In this document: piece by piece, positions 23,536-34,614 of the stretch
Layout of the letters: each line of letters begins with the position of its first letter
Position numbering within the stretch: position 1 is the first letter of the stretch
Assembly (NCBI GenBank): GCA_009363875.1
Contig: CM018696.1
Location: forward strand, 15,519,975 to 15,583,974
DNA length: 64,000 nt
Reading direction: 5' to 3'
DNA from: Mikania micrantha
Taxonomy: Eukaryota > Streptophyta > Magnoliopsida > Asterales > Asteraceae
Notes under the pieces: model-generated
What the model was told of the DNA's origin: nothing
What the model saw: only the letters and a program-made list of their open reading frames with translations
Database searches by the model: none
Translations under genes and position numbers: made by a program

Positions 23536-24689
23536 GGTAGAACCTTCTCGTGAAGAGCATAAAATAAAACTACAATGTTCAACATCTCAAGGGGTTTTGT
23601 ACTTGTAGAACCACTAAAATTTGGTTATTTCACTTGTTTATACTCAATTAGAATATCTAAGTTATAAGGGACCAAAGAACGGATATTTATAGGTGTTTAA
23701 AGGGGCAAAATATTGGTTTTTGGGCAATGTGGGATGAGTTTAAGAGAGCTGGTCGCGACATGCAAATCATCAATAAACATCAAACTTGTTTTCATGATTC
23801 CCGTTTCGTTATAACTCCGTTTCGCACACGGTTTTCTCCCATGTTCATTGTTTTCAGAGTACTATCATATGGAAGGGAGTAATCCAACATTCATGGTTTC
23901 GAGAATTGATTTTAAACTTTGGATCTTGGTGTGAGTCAAGGGCTACATTCTTAAACTTTTGTTTGTGATTATTGCTTCGTTTGGGCTCAATTTTATGCAC
24001 CGTTTGAACCTAGTTGCTCCTTAGTATACTATTATATCCAGATATTTGGGTGATCCAAAATGTTAGTTCGAGGATGGGGAAATGTTGGCTAAATAGTCAC
24101 CTGAAAGTTATCTTTTGTCAAAACTAAGAATGCAACATGTAGAGCTTTTTACTTACTATCCTTTACATCTAAGCCTTACAAAACAGAATGTCCTATCATA
24201 GGATATGTATATAATGTAATTTGGATGATAAAATGGAAAGTATATGAGTTTTAGGTGTGCTCATGAAATCTCCAACATTTTCGATCAACCTAAGTCTTAG
24301 TCCTCAAGAGATGGATAGTTGGTTCAAGATAGATGAACCAGAGGCTGATTGAGAAGGAGAAAGGAAGATGAAATTTGGTAGGATTCATCCCTATGGTTAT
24401 GACTTTCTCTCATTTCTAATCCAAATATTCTTAGGTTATGTTTACGTTTAAGTCTCAAAAACTGTAAGATTGGCCCGCTAAATTTTGTAGTATAACTTTT
24501 TAAGTTAAAACCATTTATAAAAACTTATACACTTTACTTTTAACATTTATAACCTTACATTTTATACAACTTAATTAATTTCAATTAATTAAATCTTCTA
24601 TTCATTTTTTTTGTTAATAAAATGTACATAAAAACATATTTAGGAGTTGTAACATAGTTAGAATGAAAAAAAAATTCACGTAATTTTTC
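23536..24689. other. No recognisable gene; LTR-like non-coding sequence
   Basis: AT-rich with no convincing coding frame. The phrase 'gttataactccgtttcgcacacgg' (near 23810) is of the kind seen inside plant LTRs, but I cannot assign a family. Confidence 0.4.
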
Positions 24690-26177
24690 TGATTTTGAGA
24701 TGTGTCAAAATTGCGTGTCGAAATCCGTCATCGGAATTTCTCGAATGTTCCAATGCTGCCATTTGGTGTCAGGTCTTCATGTTATTCTGAGGAAGTGTAA
24801 TATATTCAGGATTAATCTATCTGATAACTGTGTTTCTGGTATGGCTGAGTTAATACATTGTAAGGTGGGTACATTCCATTTCAATTATTTAGGGGTTCCG
24901 GCTTGTGGATTCATTTGAACACAAATTGTCACTATGGAAAGTTGTGGTATTATCTATGGGCGATTGGCTTACTTTTTGCTCAATTCTGTTTCGAATAGTC
25001 TGCCATTACATTTTTCTCATTATTTAAAGTTCCGATCGGTGTGACATTCTGGATAAAAAAACGAAAGAGAATTTTTCTGGGGAGGGTCCGAATGAAACAC
25101 ATAAAATCCAATGGGTGAAATGGGAACTTTTCATGCTTTCAAAAAAGAGCGGAGGGCTGGGAGTCTGAAGTTTAAGAGATGCAAACATGGGTCTACTTGC
25201 CAAATGGTGGTGGAGATATAAGACGAAACCAGATAAATTATGGAGGAGGTTCATTGAGGTAATTCATTCGTTTATTTGGGTCCCAGAATTTATGTCTTGC
25301 GAAACTCTTATCCCTTGAACTTGGAAGAACATAGTGAATATAGATTCCATACTACTAAATCTTAATATCCATTTGAAAAAATTAATCAGACGTGAAGATG
25401 GTAATGGATCTACTTAAGCATTTTGGGCTGATATCTAGGTAGAAGATTCTCCAATAAAGGATGTGTTCCCTGCTCTATATGGATTGGATCGAAAGAAGAG
25501 GTGTAAAGTCTTAGACCGTATTGCATGGGTGGATGGGTCTGTGGTTTTATATTGGAATGGGATCAATTTTCTAGCTACTCAAGAGGTGATGGAGGAGATT
25601 GAAAAATGCACGGAGATCAACCACAAATAGTAGCCAAGAAATGGATTGGATCGTTGGATATGGCATGGTGATCCTAATGGATTGTCTAATGTTAAGTCCA
25701 TAAGGTTATTATGCTCGCAAGCCCTTAATAGTAATAATCATTATGTCCTACATTGGAGCAAATGGTGCCTAACAAAGTTTGGTAATTGTAACGAATCTAC
25801 TTTTCGTCTTTTTTTCCGCATGTTATGTGGCTTCCTTGATATGACAGGGTATCTCTTCTTGGTGTAAGCTTCATCCCATCTTTGCATTTTCTGTCAAAGA
25901 CTTGCTGGAATATGGAATGAACGTAATGAGGTGATATTCAACGAAAGAAGGAGATCATTCCAGATTTCATCCACTAAGGTGAAATTCTTAAGCTTATGTT
26001 GGGTTAAACATCGAGCTAGGTGGAGTTCATTGACTTGGGATAATTTCTCTATTTGGTATAGTTGTGTTTGTTTTGGTGAATCTTGTATTTGTTTTTGTAT
26101 ATTGGGTCTTGTCAAGTTTTAGCACCTTTCTTGCTTGTCTGGATTGTTTTATGAAATTTCCGTTCAAAAAAAAAAAC
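24690..26177 (+). pseudogene. LINE-1-type 3' end: late RT, zinc-binding region, poly(A) tail; decayed
   Basis: Across frames: FRINLSDNCVSGMAELIHC and FNYLGVP (24810-24900), the conserved late-RT block of plant L1 LINEs; then a thumb-like region with FFWGGS and AKWWWRYK-type traces (25070-25250); then a stretch resembling the Cys/His region with ALNSNNHYVLHWSKW and GIWNERNEVIFN (25900-25940). It ends GAAATTTCCGTTC followed by ten A (26168-26177), the expected LINE tail. Many stops and frameshifts. It is the same strand as the 5'-half LINE at 3282-4560, but the mid-RT is missing from both, so common origin is only possible. Confidence 0.75.
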
Positions 26178-26272
26178 TTAAAGGAAGACATTGTTCATGA
26201 TGAAGATTATTATAGGCGAAAATTTAGAATACGAAGTGATGTGCTTCACATTGAGATAGAAAAAGGATTTTA
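26178..26272 (+). pseudogene. Possible PIF/Harbinger (ALP1-like) transposase scrap
   Basis: Right after the LINE poly(A), the frame reads HDEDYYRRKFRIRSDVLHIE before a stop at 26270-26272. This resembles the 'FRRRFRM...LFLRI' N-terminal block of Harbinger nucleases and their ALP1-like derivatives. It is only ~30 residues long, so this is a tentative call. Confidence 0.3.
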
Positions 26273-26300
26273 AGTAATATTTTTTATTAAACATATATAT

Positions 26301-26483
26301 TTATAATTTAAATAATTTTTTTGAGCCGGGGGGACTGGACAGCTTATCATCGGTATCCGGGTACTCGATTGGGATATAACTTCCCAAATCTGTTTCTTCC
26401 GTAGTGGTTAAATCCATATACAACTTCTTGTCGTAGTTGTATTCTTTAACCAATTTCTGTATCACATACGTTAGATTGATCAA
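26301..26483 (-). pseudogene. N-terminal part of ORF-A of a gypsy element (second copy)
   Basis: Minus-strand frame with VKEYNYDKKLYMDLTTTEE, aligning with MVKEEKFDGVT*VDLTSTE at the start of ORF-A in element D (45622). Its ATG is replaced by TTG (reads LVKEY). It sits just inside the PBS of this LTR, the same place as in D. It is truncated near 26300. The shared N-terminus in two family members supports ORF-A as a genuine coding region. The sequence just before it, TGTGATACAG, looks like the splice acceptor seen before ORF-A in D. Confidence 0.6.
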
Positions 26484-26561
26484 ATATATATAAGAAAGTA
26501 CATGAGAGCAGTTAGTTATAATCTAGGTATATCCTATGTATTCCCTAGTTCCCATAACCAT

Positions 26562-26577
26562 TGGCTCTGATACCAAT
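26562..26577 (-). promoter_or_regulatory. Primer-binding site next to LTR C
   Basis: tggctctgataccaat is the complement of ATTGGTATCAGAGCCA, adjoining the LTR edge at 26579. The leader (agccaatggttatgggaact on the minus strand) matches the D leader (45510-45535). Confidence 0.85.
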
Positions 26578-27734
26578 CTGTCACACCCCCGCGGAATCAC
26601 GGGCGGTGAGACGATGTGGAAATCAATAGTCTTATGGTTTATAACAATGCTAAATCATCAATTCAACATTCCAAAATAAACAATCAACAAAAATGTTTTA
26701 AAGTAAACTATTACAACACTTAGAGATTCTCAAAAGATTATGGCGTATAACATCTAGGCTATAATAATGAATCTTCGTGAGTAATATCCAAAAACATGCA
26801 CCAACCTCAGGTTTTGAATTAATGACCTGAAAAGCATGAGAAAAATAGTCAACAAAATGTTGGTGAGTCACACAAGTTTAGGGCTCGATAAAATCATTCC
26901 TTGGGTTCATCTCCCCAAGAGTTATGATATCTGTAAATCATTTTATATGTTATTCACAAGTAAGTATGGATGCAATTTACATAAGACCACAACCAAACCT
27001 ATGACTGATTGCCCTTGTGTTATGATCTCATGATCACCAAACTCATCCTGAGTTCAAAGTATACAATAGAGTTAGACATATTCATCCACCGTATAGGCCT
27101 CATCTTTGGGTGACTGTAGCTAGAAAGACCACCCGATAGGTGAATGGGCTGTCAACCAAGATAGTACTATCCAATATATCCCCTGGCTCAAACCCCTGAG
27201 TTAATGGTTGTGTCTAGGCATAAATAAAAGGGACTTACAATAGAATAACAAACCTTATGAAATCTGCATCCGACAAACTCATGTTTTAACAATAACATAC
27301 ATAGCATAAAGTCATAAAAATTTTTATCACGCTTTTCATCCCAAAGAATAAAATAGTATAAAAGGGGTTGTGAAACTCACAATTGAGTGATGTTTGAACA
27401 CTGAACTTCAGACTATGATAGGACTTCACTAAACAATCCTTACAACATTACAAGTTCTATATCAACCTTCAAGAATCACGAGTTACTCTATGCATTTTCT
27501 TTTTATGTTTCCAAACATCCTTGTCATATTCAACGAGTCCCTATATGTGTAGTTGTGAATCTTTAAATCACCAAATACCCATAGGTTAGGGCTTAGGATG
27601 TCAAAGCATCCCTTAGTGTTTAAATTTCATTGTAGATTATTTATAGGGAAAATTACCAAAATAGCCACTTTGACCAAAAAGTTATCCAAAATGTCCATTT
27701 GACTTTCCAAATGCCAAAATGTCCATAACCTTTA

Positions 27735-28017
27735 CAGGCGCCGGCGCCTGTGTACACACGGGCGGGCGCCTGTGTAATATCCAATCAAAAAACGCCACGT
27801 TTTCTACACAGGCGCCCACGCCCCTTAAAAACCACGAACGCCCGTATAAAAAAAAAGTTGTCACGGGCGTCGGGCCCACACTGACACATCTGTCACGGGC
27901 GTCCGACCGTAAAGAAAAAAAAAAAAAAATCCCGGGTCAAGTCACAGGCGCCCAGACCACCTACACAGGCGCCCGAACCGACCACACGGGCGCCCAAACC
28001 TAGTTACGGGCGTCCAA
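27735..28017. repeat. GC-rich subterminal motif array of the MULE, left arm
   Basis: Repeated ACAGGCGCC, ACGGGCG and CACGGGCGTC motifs, about ten within 280 bp, often in both orientations (e.g. caggcgccggcgcctg at 27735). They are mirrored in the right arm (28500-28785), with extra copies in the spacer near 28412-28475. Confidence 0.88.
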
Positions 28018-28335
28018 TCTTTCATTTTTGAAAAACACTGCTGAGTAACAATATGTTGAGTCGCCATTCTGATAAAACTCAACAACGTCGTTCGACCAAT
28101 TGTCAGACTCATCGTCAGGAATAGCCCATTTTCGTTTTTTTACCGGTTCATTTACAGGTTCCGCATTTTGGTGATTCTGATCACTAGATCCTTCAGTGTT
28201 GCTTTTTAATGTTCTCCATTTTGATAATATCCATTTCGAAGGTTTATCTGTTGGTTGAGAAAAAAATTGTTTATCCATTTTCAAATTTGTTTGCAAAAAA
28301 AAAGTGAGCGTTTTAGGTAGGGACACTTTACGCAT
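28000..28335 (-). CDS. Hypothetical 111-residue ORF inside the MULE
   Basis: Starts ATG at 28335 on the minus strand (MRKVSLPKTL); an alternative start is at MDKQFF about 19 codons later. It ends inside the left inverted repeat. A minus-strand GTATATATAT (28337-28346) lies just upstream of the first ATG. The protein is polar with a basic KKRKWAIPDDES patch and a C-terminal SDNWSNDVVEFYQ. I recognise no domain. It might be a captured host-gene fragment (Pack-MULE) or a chance frame. Confidence 0.35.
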   Translation of the reverse strand: MRKVSLPKTLTFFLQTNLKMDKQFFSQPTDKPSKWILSKWRTLKSNTEGSSDQNHQNAEPVNEPVKKRKWAIPDDESDNWSNDVVEFYQNGDSTYCYSAVFFKNERLDARN

Positions 28336-28379
28336 ATATATACCCGTCTTTATGGTCGGACGCCTATAAAATAAAGATT

Positions 28380-28406
28380 CAAAAAAAAAAAAAAAAAAAA
28401 AAAAAA
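28380..28406. repeat. Poly(A) run inside the MULE spacer
   Basis: About 27 consecutive A bases immediately before another block of ACGGGCGGACGCCTGT-type motifs. Confidence 0.9.
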
Positions 28407-29266
28407 ACTTGTACGGGCGGACGCCTGTACTACACAGGCGGGCGCCTGTGTGTTACAGGCGGGCGCCTGTGGCACTTTTTCCGAAAAAAAAAGTTTGGAC
28501 GCCCGTAACTAGGTTTGGGCGCCCGTGTGGTCGGTTCGGGCGCCTGTGTAGGTGGTCTGGGCGCCTGTGACTTGACCCGGGATTTTTTTTTTTTTTTTTT
28601 CTTTACGGTCGGACGCCCGTGACAGATGTGTCAGTGTGGGCCCGACGCCCGTGACAACTTTTTTTTTATACGGGCGTTCGTGGTTTTTAAGGGGCGTGGG
28701 CGCCTGTGTAGAAAACGTGGCGTTTTTTGATTGGATATTACACAGGCGCTCGCCCGTGTGTACACAGGCGCCGGCGCCTGTAAAGGTTATGGACATTTTG
28801 GCATTTGGAAAGTCAAATGGACATTTTGGATAACTTTTTGGTCAAAGTGGCTATTTTGGTAATTTTCCCTTATTTATATCATATTATTATTATTGTCATG
28901 GTCTTAGGTGGTTTATATTACCCAACTGATTCCTTGTGGTTATAACATCCCATGTCTTTTACTTATACATGGTTACATTTTATTAAATCAATCCTTCTTG
29001 TTGTAACCCTCAAGACCTCTTAAAGTTTTCATCAAAATTGTTTATAAAATACGTATTCTCATTTCTTTATACACTCAAGTGAGATACACTAGTTTGGGTA
29101 GCCTACTGTATACATGGTTGGTTAGGCTTCCTTCGGCCAACCTTGGTTTTCATTGTGGATTTAATATAATCCCCAACGACTTCAAGATCCTTAGATATTG
29201 ATTCCTACCCATTTCATTATTTAACATGTAATAGTAGTTAAGTGATTCCATTCCTTCTACCTGTGT

Positions 29267-29270
<4 letters not shown>

Positions 29271-29315
<45 letters not shown>

Positions 29316-29473
29316 ATGACCGGGGAACCCACTTGCGTGGTAAACCCCGGGTCCCCCCCAATACCCGACTAACCGGGGGGAACGGGTAAACCGCGAGCGC
29401 AAGCACCCGGGTCGGTGGCCTTGTGGAGAAATTGTCACCCCCATGAGTAGAACCCATGACCTCAAGGTTAACA
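29271..29473 (-). mobile_element. SINE, minus orientation, with 18 bp target-site duplication
   Basis: A ~44 bp T run (poly(A) on the minus strand) opens the element. The body ends near 29473 with a pol III B-box-like GGTCATGGGTTCTACTC on the minus strand. It is flanked by ccttctacctgtgttatt at 29253-29270 and 29474-29491, an exact 18 bp duplication. The body is GC-rich (ccccgggtccccccc) and lacks an obvious A box, so it may be 5'-truncated. Inserted in LTR C. Confidence 0.85.
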
Positions 29474-31401
29474 CCTTCTACCTGTGTTATTTAGTTACTG
29501 GTACAACATAAAGGTGACATGATTCTTTTTTTTTTTCGATCCTTTCGTAGGAAGCTTGTTTCGCCCATCTATATATCCCTCACCATGGGTCGTTCATCCA
29601 TGCATGGACAAGGGACTTTCATACACTTGTATGGACATTATATTCACGTTTTCATGTAATTCTTGTTTAATAGTGGAGGTTTTATATGTTTTATGTTTGT
29701 TTATTTCTTTATTAGTGAGTCTCATGGGATTATTCTGGTCCATCTATATATACGGTTTCTTGTATATATTCACAAGACTTGATGGACCAACTTTATGATA
29801 AAATGGTGATTCTAACGTTACTTATTTATTTATATGCATGCATGATTGAGATGACATACATGTGTTATAGTTTTAAATTCCTGCTTAAATTCTATGCTCA
29901 TAATCATTTAGTAACCCACCCTTATTTGACCACTGACTATTATATTACCGATTAAATAATTTTCTTGCATGAGGTTTGGTTCTTAGTGGTGGTGATTTAA
30001 TAATTTCCTACCTACGCAAGCCCATGCTATGTATGTATCCATTTGCTTGTATAACTTACACGTAACCAACCATGGGTGTGATATGTAAAATACTCTCGAT
30101 CTCCCCACCATTACCCAATTTAGTTCACGGTTTGTTACTGTTTTTAATAGGTTTTGTTTTCCAAAACAAACAGGAACATTTATGTTTATTAAACCGTAGA
30201 GCATGACTAATTAAGGACTAGAATGGTGGCTATAGTAGTGACTTACAGGAAGCAAGCAAGCTGGAGGGGGCGAGAAGGTCGAGGAGTACGCTGATTGGTT
30301 CTGGTCCGATCGCCATGCTTAGAACGGTCAGGATGCTGGTGGTCGATGACTTCCTTTCTTCCAACTGCTGCTGGCCTCCTACTTCTGTTGAAGCTGATAC
30401 GAGGGATCCTTGAGGCTGGAAGGTTGCTGGGTTCGCTGGAGGGTGATGCTTGTGCCGAAAATTCTAAGGAGTGAAGGGGATGTTACTTGATTAAAGCAAA
30501 GAGAGTGTGATGGTGTGGATTGAAATGCAGCACTAAGGGGTATTTATAGATGGACTTGGATCGGTTTTGAGGTTAGAAATGAGGGGGAAACCGATTAAGT
30601 TGGAATGGAACTCTCTTTGAAACTTGGTTTCTTGCGATATGACGGTTGTATCCTTCATAGATGGCTGAATTGCAGGGTTTTCTCAGCACTTTCTAGGTCT
30701 TAGGTTGAGGGGATGTGACATTGAAATCTTTTCTTAGTACTCCCATGATCCTACTCCATCTAGTCCTAGGTTTTCCTTGAGTGCTAAGGCTTAGTGTAGT
30801 TATCCTTGATGCAGGTTTTTGGCTCCAAATAACTCCCAAAGGGCCGATCCTTTGGCTGATTGTGGCCACGTCTGCCATCAAGACAACAAGGATGGGTATT
30901 CCATTTCTAGGATTATTAATTTCTTGTAGTTCCCTTAAAGATTTTTAATATTATTGAGTCTCCTTGGTCATTTGATGTTTTTTATTTACATACATATTCA
31001 TATGTATGTATTTATATATACATATATAGTTTGTAGTGTTCGATTGATAAAAAGAATGGTTTACACCAGGTGTTGTTGCGGGTTCTTGGTTTGAAATGAA
31101 CGTTCAAGGTTTAAACTTGAGGATGAACACGTTTCACTACTTTGGTAATGGTTTTGTCTTAGATCACTTAGGGATGTTTAGTTATATCTTTAGTTGTGTG
31201 TATGTGTGTACCTTACGTATGCATGCAAGGTTGCATGCATGTATTGTCTTTTACCACCACATGTGTATATATATGTATGTTATATATGTATGCTTAGATT
31301 ATTGTAACAGAAATATTGCCATGGTTTTGTTTTAAGGACCCTTGTTTTAAAGTAATTTTATCTTAGAGGAATCAATACCTGATTTAATGATGGTTGTTAC
31401 A

Positions 31402-32457
31402 GTCTCCCCCGGTTATTTGAATTTCGTCCCGAAATTCATTTGTCGTTGGAAGGCAAACTCTTGTTGAATAAGTGAGGATATTTTTGTTTAATCAGATCCT
31501 CCTGTTCCCATGTAAATTCTGGTCCCCGCCTAGAATTCTAGCGTACTTTAACTATGGGAATGCGGCTTTGTTTTAGCTTCTTGATCTCACGATCCATGAT
31601 CTCAATAGGTTCCTCGATAAAATGAAGTTTATCATCTAAACGAACTTCCTCGAGGGCTATGTATAAGGATTCATCAGACAAACACTTCTTTAGATTAGAA
31701 ACGTGAAAGGTATCGTGAACTCTGCCTAGTTATTGTGGTAGTTTCAATTTGTAAACAACCGAACCTATTCTTTCAAGGATCTCGAAAGGTCCACCATATC
31801 AAGGTGCAAGCTTTCCCTTTTTGCCAAACTGTACCACCCCTTTCCAAGGTGATACTTTCAAGAGGACTTTTTCACCAATAGTAAATTCCAAAGGCTTTCG
31901 CCTTCTATCAGCGTTAACTTTTCTGACGATCTCTAGCGGTTTTGATTCGCTCACGAATCTTAAAGATCTTGTCAGTGGTTTCTTGTATTAATTCTGGACC
32001 AGTGAGTTGTGATTCTCCAATCTCAGTCCAACAAATAGGTGATCGACACTTCCGTCCGTATAACGCCTCAAACGGTGCACATTGTATGCTAGAGTGATAA
32101 CTGTTATTGTCAGAGAATTCAACCAGAGGTAAATGAGAATCCCAGCTACCACCGAAATCTAACACACATGCTCTCAACATATCCTCTAAGGTCTGAATGG
32201 TTCTTTCATTTTGACCATTTTTCTGTGGATGATATGCTGTACTAAGGTCTAAACGAGTTCCTAAGGCTTTCTGCAGTGTTTGCCAAAACCTTGACGTGAA
32301 GCGACTATCACGATCAGAGATGATAGACAAAGGAACTCCATGTCTAGAAACGACTTCCTTGATGTAAACACTAGCAAGCTTCTCCATCTTGTAGTCTTCA
32401 CGTATTGGTAAGAAGTGAGCCGATTTAGTCAGCCGGCCGACAATGACCCATATGGTG
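31402..32457 (-). pseudogene. Gypsy element C pol 3' part: integrase core, tail, polypurine tract
   Basis: On the minus strand from 32457: [34 protein letters not shown] (second catalytic Asp), [17 protein letters not shown] (catalytic Glu), [13 protein letters not shown] and [13 protein letters not shown] to about 31914. Then, after a frame break, comes the integrase C-terminal domain and chromodomain-like tail to about 31450. GGGGGAGAC at 31402-31410 is the polypurine tract adjoining the LTR. The 5' continuation is at 41652-42272, because element B is inserted between codons of GYDT and IWVIV. Confidence 0.88.
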
Positions 32458-34574
32458 TGAGAGGCCCCGAGTCTCGAGAGTCCCATCGGTTGGCAAAACA
32501 TCAAACCCATAGTCCTTAAACTATAATTACATTACTATAGCAGCGGAATTTAAGGTGACAACATAAAATATTATAAAGATACTAAACAAACATTTACACA
32601 TAACCCACATCTCTAATAGTTCTATAATAGAGCCAGTCTATGCCAGGGTAGTCCTCAAGGTATGCCATGAGTCATCCTGTTATCCTTTCTCAAACTATTC
32701 AACCTGATATGCATGTAAAACAAGTCGGCTATATGCTGGTGACTTCTAAGTTAGATTTTTAGAAAAAATTTCATTCATTCATATCATCATATAACGTATT
32801 TCAAATACATAACATGCATGTCATCATAACGTAAATATATCTCATACACATCATCACAACATCAATCATATTGTGCATAAAATTTAGCCTCAACTGCTGA
32901 CCCGAAGTCAACATGCTTGTGCAGCACAAGACTCTATGACTATCAACCCGAAGTTGACAACTCATGCATGCATAAGATTTCCTCAACTGGCGACACACAG
33001 TCAACAGGCTTGTGTTTCCACAAGACTCTTTAACTATCAACTGAAGTTGACAGCTCATACCGGTACAAAACTTCTTTACATAACAATCATTCACATAACA
33101 TTAGTTTACATAACTCATTCATTTCCATAACATCATTCATTCATACATAACATGGTTTAAATCATTTAAACCATCATAATCATAAACAGTTCTCTGCACC
33201 GCAGTGCTCAACTTTTGCCCAACCGCAACCGGGACTTCAAAATCACATTTTCTGCTCGACCTCGGCCGAGACTTTGAAAAAACATCTACTTCTCAACCAC
33301 AGTTGAGACTTAAAACATTCTTTACCTGAACAAAGTCGGGTTAAAATCATTTTCACAAAATAGTTTCATAAGATGCATACCCGCCCAAAATGATAAAACA
33401 TTTAAAATAGGGCTACAAAGAACTCACATGAGCTTAGTAAAGCACAATTTGCTAGCTTTTCTTCCTTTCCTTACTTTCTCACTTCAGAATGATATCCTAT
33501 TACTATGAATATATTATCATGATTATAAACTTATCATGAAAGTGCTCAAATTTACGATTACCGCTCGAAACTTCGGCATGTTGTAACTTTCATTCGGAGC
33601 TTTGTTTCAAAATTTCGCTTACACTCATTTTGACCATTTTTATCTCTAATTCTTGTTATGCTTAAAGATTACTTATTTTCTCGGCTTAGATAAGCGTATT
33701 CTCTTATTTAATTAATTCGTCTTAGGGTGTTGCTAAACTTACTGTATAGTAACATTGGTTTAAGGCAACCAGAAGCACATACATATTATATCCTCAAAAA
33801 ACTAAAGAAAACTTGATCATTATCTTGATGTAATTGGGCTCCAACCGTATCAAGTTCATGTTCACCATACAAAACGAAAACTCTATCTAAACATGGTGTT
33901 GGTTTATTTAATCCATCAAGACTAAACTAATACGAGATGAGAATCATAAACACATACCTTAACGATCGATCTATTATTCTTGATCCTCTTCTCTGCTCGT
34001 ACGGTCAGAAGATTTCTAAAGGGAAAGTTGAGAATACTTTCTACCAATATATGTACTAAAACATATGTAAGAGAATTGACGTGCTTAAATTCAAGCCATT
34101 CAAAGTTTCTTGCTGATTGCGTAATAAATTTATGGCCACACAAAATGGAAAATATCTTGCAATCCCAAACCATCATATTTGTGTAATCTTCAAAATGAGT
34201 TTATTCCTATTTTACACTTAGGGCCCTTGAACTTTGAGGTTCTATTTTTAAAACCCTCTTCTACTTTGCTCACATATTTTTAATATTCACGAGCTTATAT
34301 CGTGTTCATACTTTATCGTATAACGGTCCCGCTTATATTAATGCGATCGTAATTACTTCGGGAATGTTCATAAAAATTTCGAACCCAAACAGTCACAGAA
34401 ATTTTGCACGTTATTAATAGGCTTTATAACGTGTCCGTACATTATCAGATATTTTTATCATTTATATCATTTTGATCGTAACTACTTTACGAACGTTTAT
34501 ATAAATTTTGGACATAAACGGTTACAGAAATTTCGCACGTTTATTATTAGGTTGCTAAATTTTCGGTTGTTACA
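32458..34574 (-). repeat. 3' LTR of gypsy B
   Basis: 2,117 bp direct copy of 39539-41651. The adjoining internal sequence aatctaccctcctt (34575-34588) is the complement of the polypurine tract AAGGAGGGTAGATT. Confidence 0.95.
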
Positions 34575-34614
34575 AATCTACCCTCCTTACGATAGGTTCC
34601 GTCCTCAAAACCTG

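Larger units (their letters stand above)
27646..28869. mobile_element. Mutator-like DNA transposon (MULE) with ~372 bp terminal inverted repeats
   Basis: The left arm (27646-28017) and right arm (28495-28869) are inverted copies differing by only a few bases and a homopolymer length. Ends are GGGAAAATTACC...GGTAATTTTCCC. The flanking 9 bp TTATTTATA at 27637-27645 and 28870-28878 are identical, the duplication size made by Mutator transposases. The ~480 bp centre has a minus-strand ORF but nothing like a transposase, so the element is non-autonomous. Near-identical arms indicate recent activity. It sits inside LTR C. Confidence 0.93.
26579..31401 (-). repeat. LTR of minus-strand gypsy family C/D, with nested MULE and SINE
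   Basis: From TGTCACACCCC (26579) to TTGTTACA (31401). Subtracting the MULE and SINE insertions with their duplications leaves about 3.4 kb, close to the 3,225 bp LTR of D. A minus-strand TATAAATA lies at 30541-30548, and a strong minus-strand splice donor, CCTGTAAGTCAC, near 30240. It is unusual in having a PBS on its left and a polypurine tract plus pol on its right, so internal sequence follows it on both sides (see findings). Confidence 0.8.

Noticed and set aside
29150..29474. Frames with poly-lysine
   Set aside because: Direct translation of the SINE poly(A) tail.
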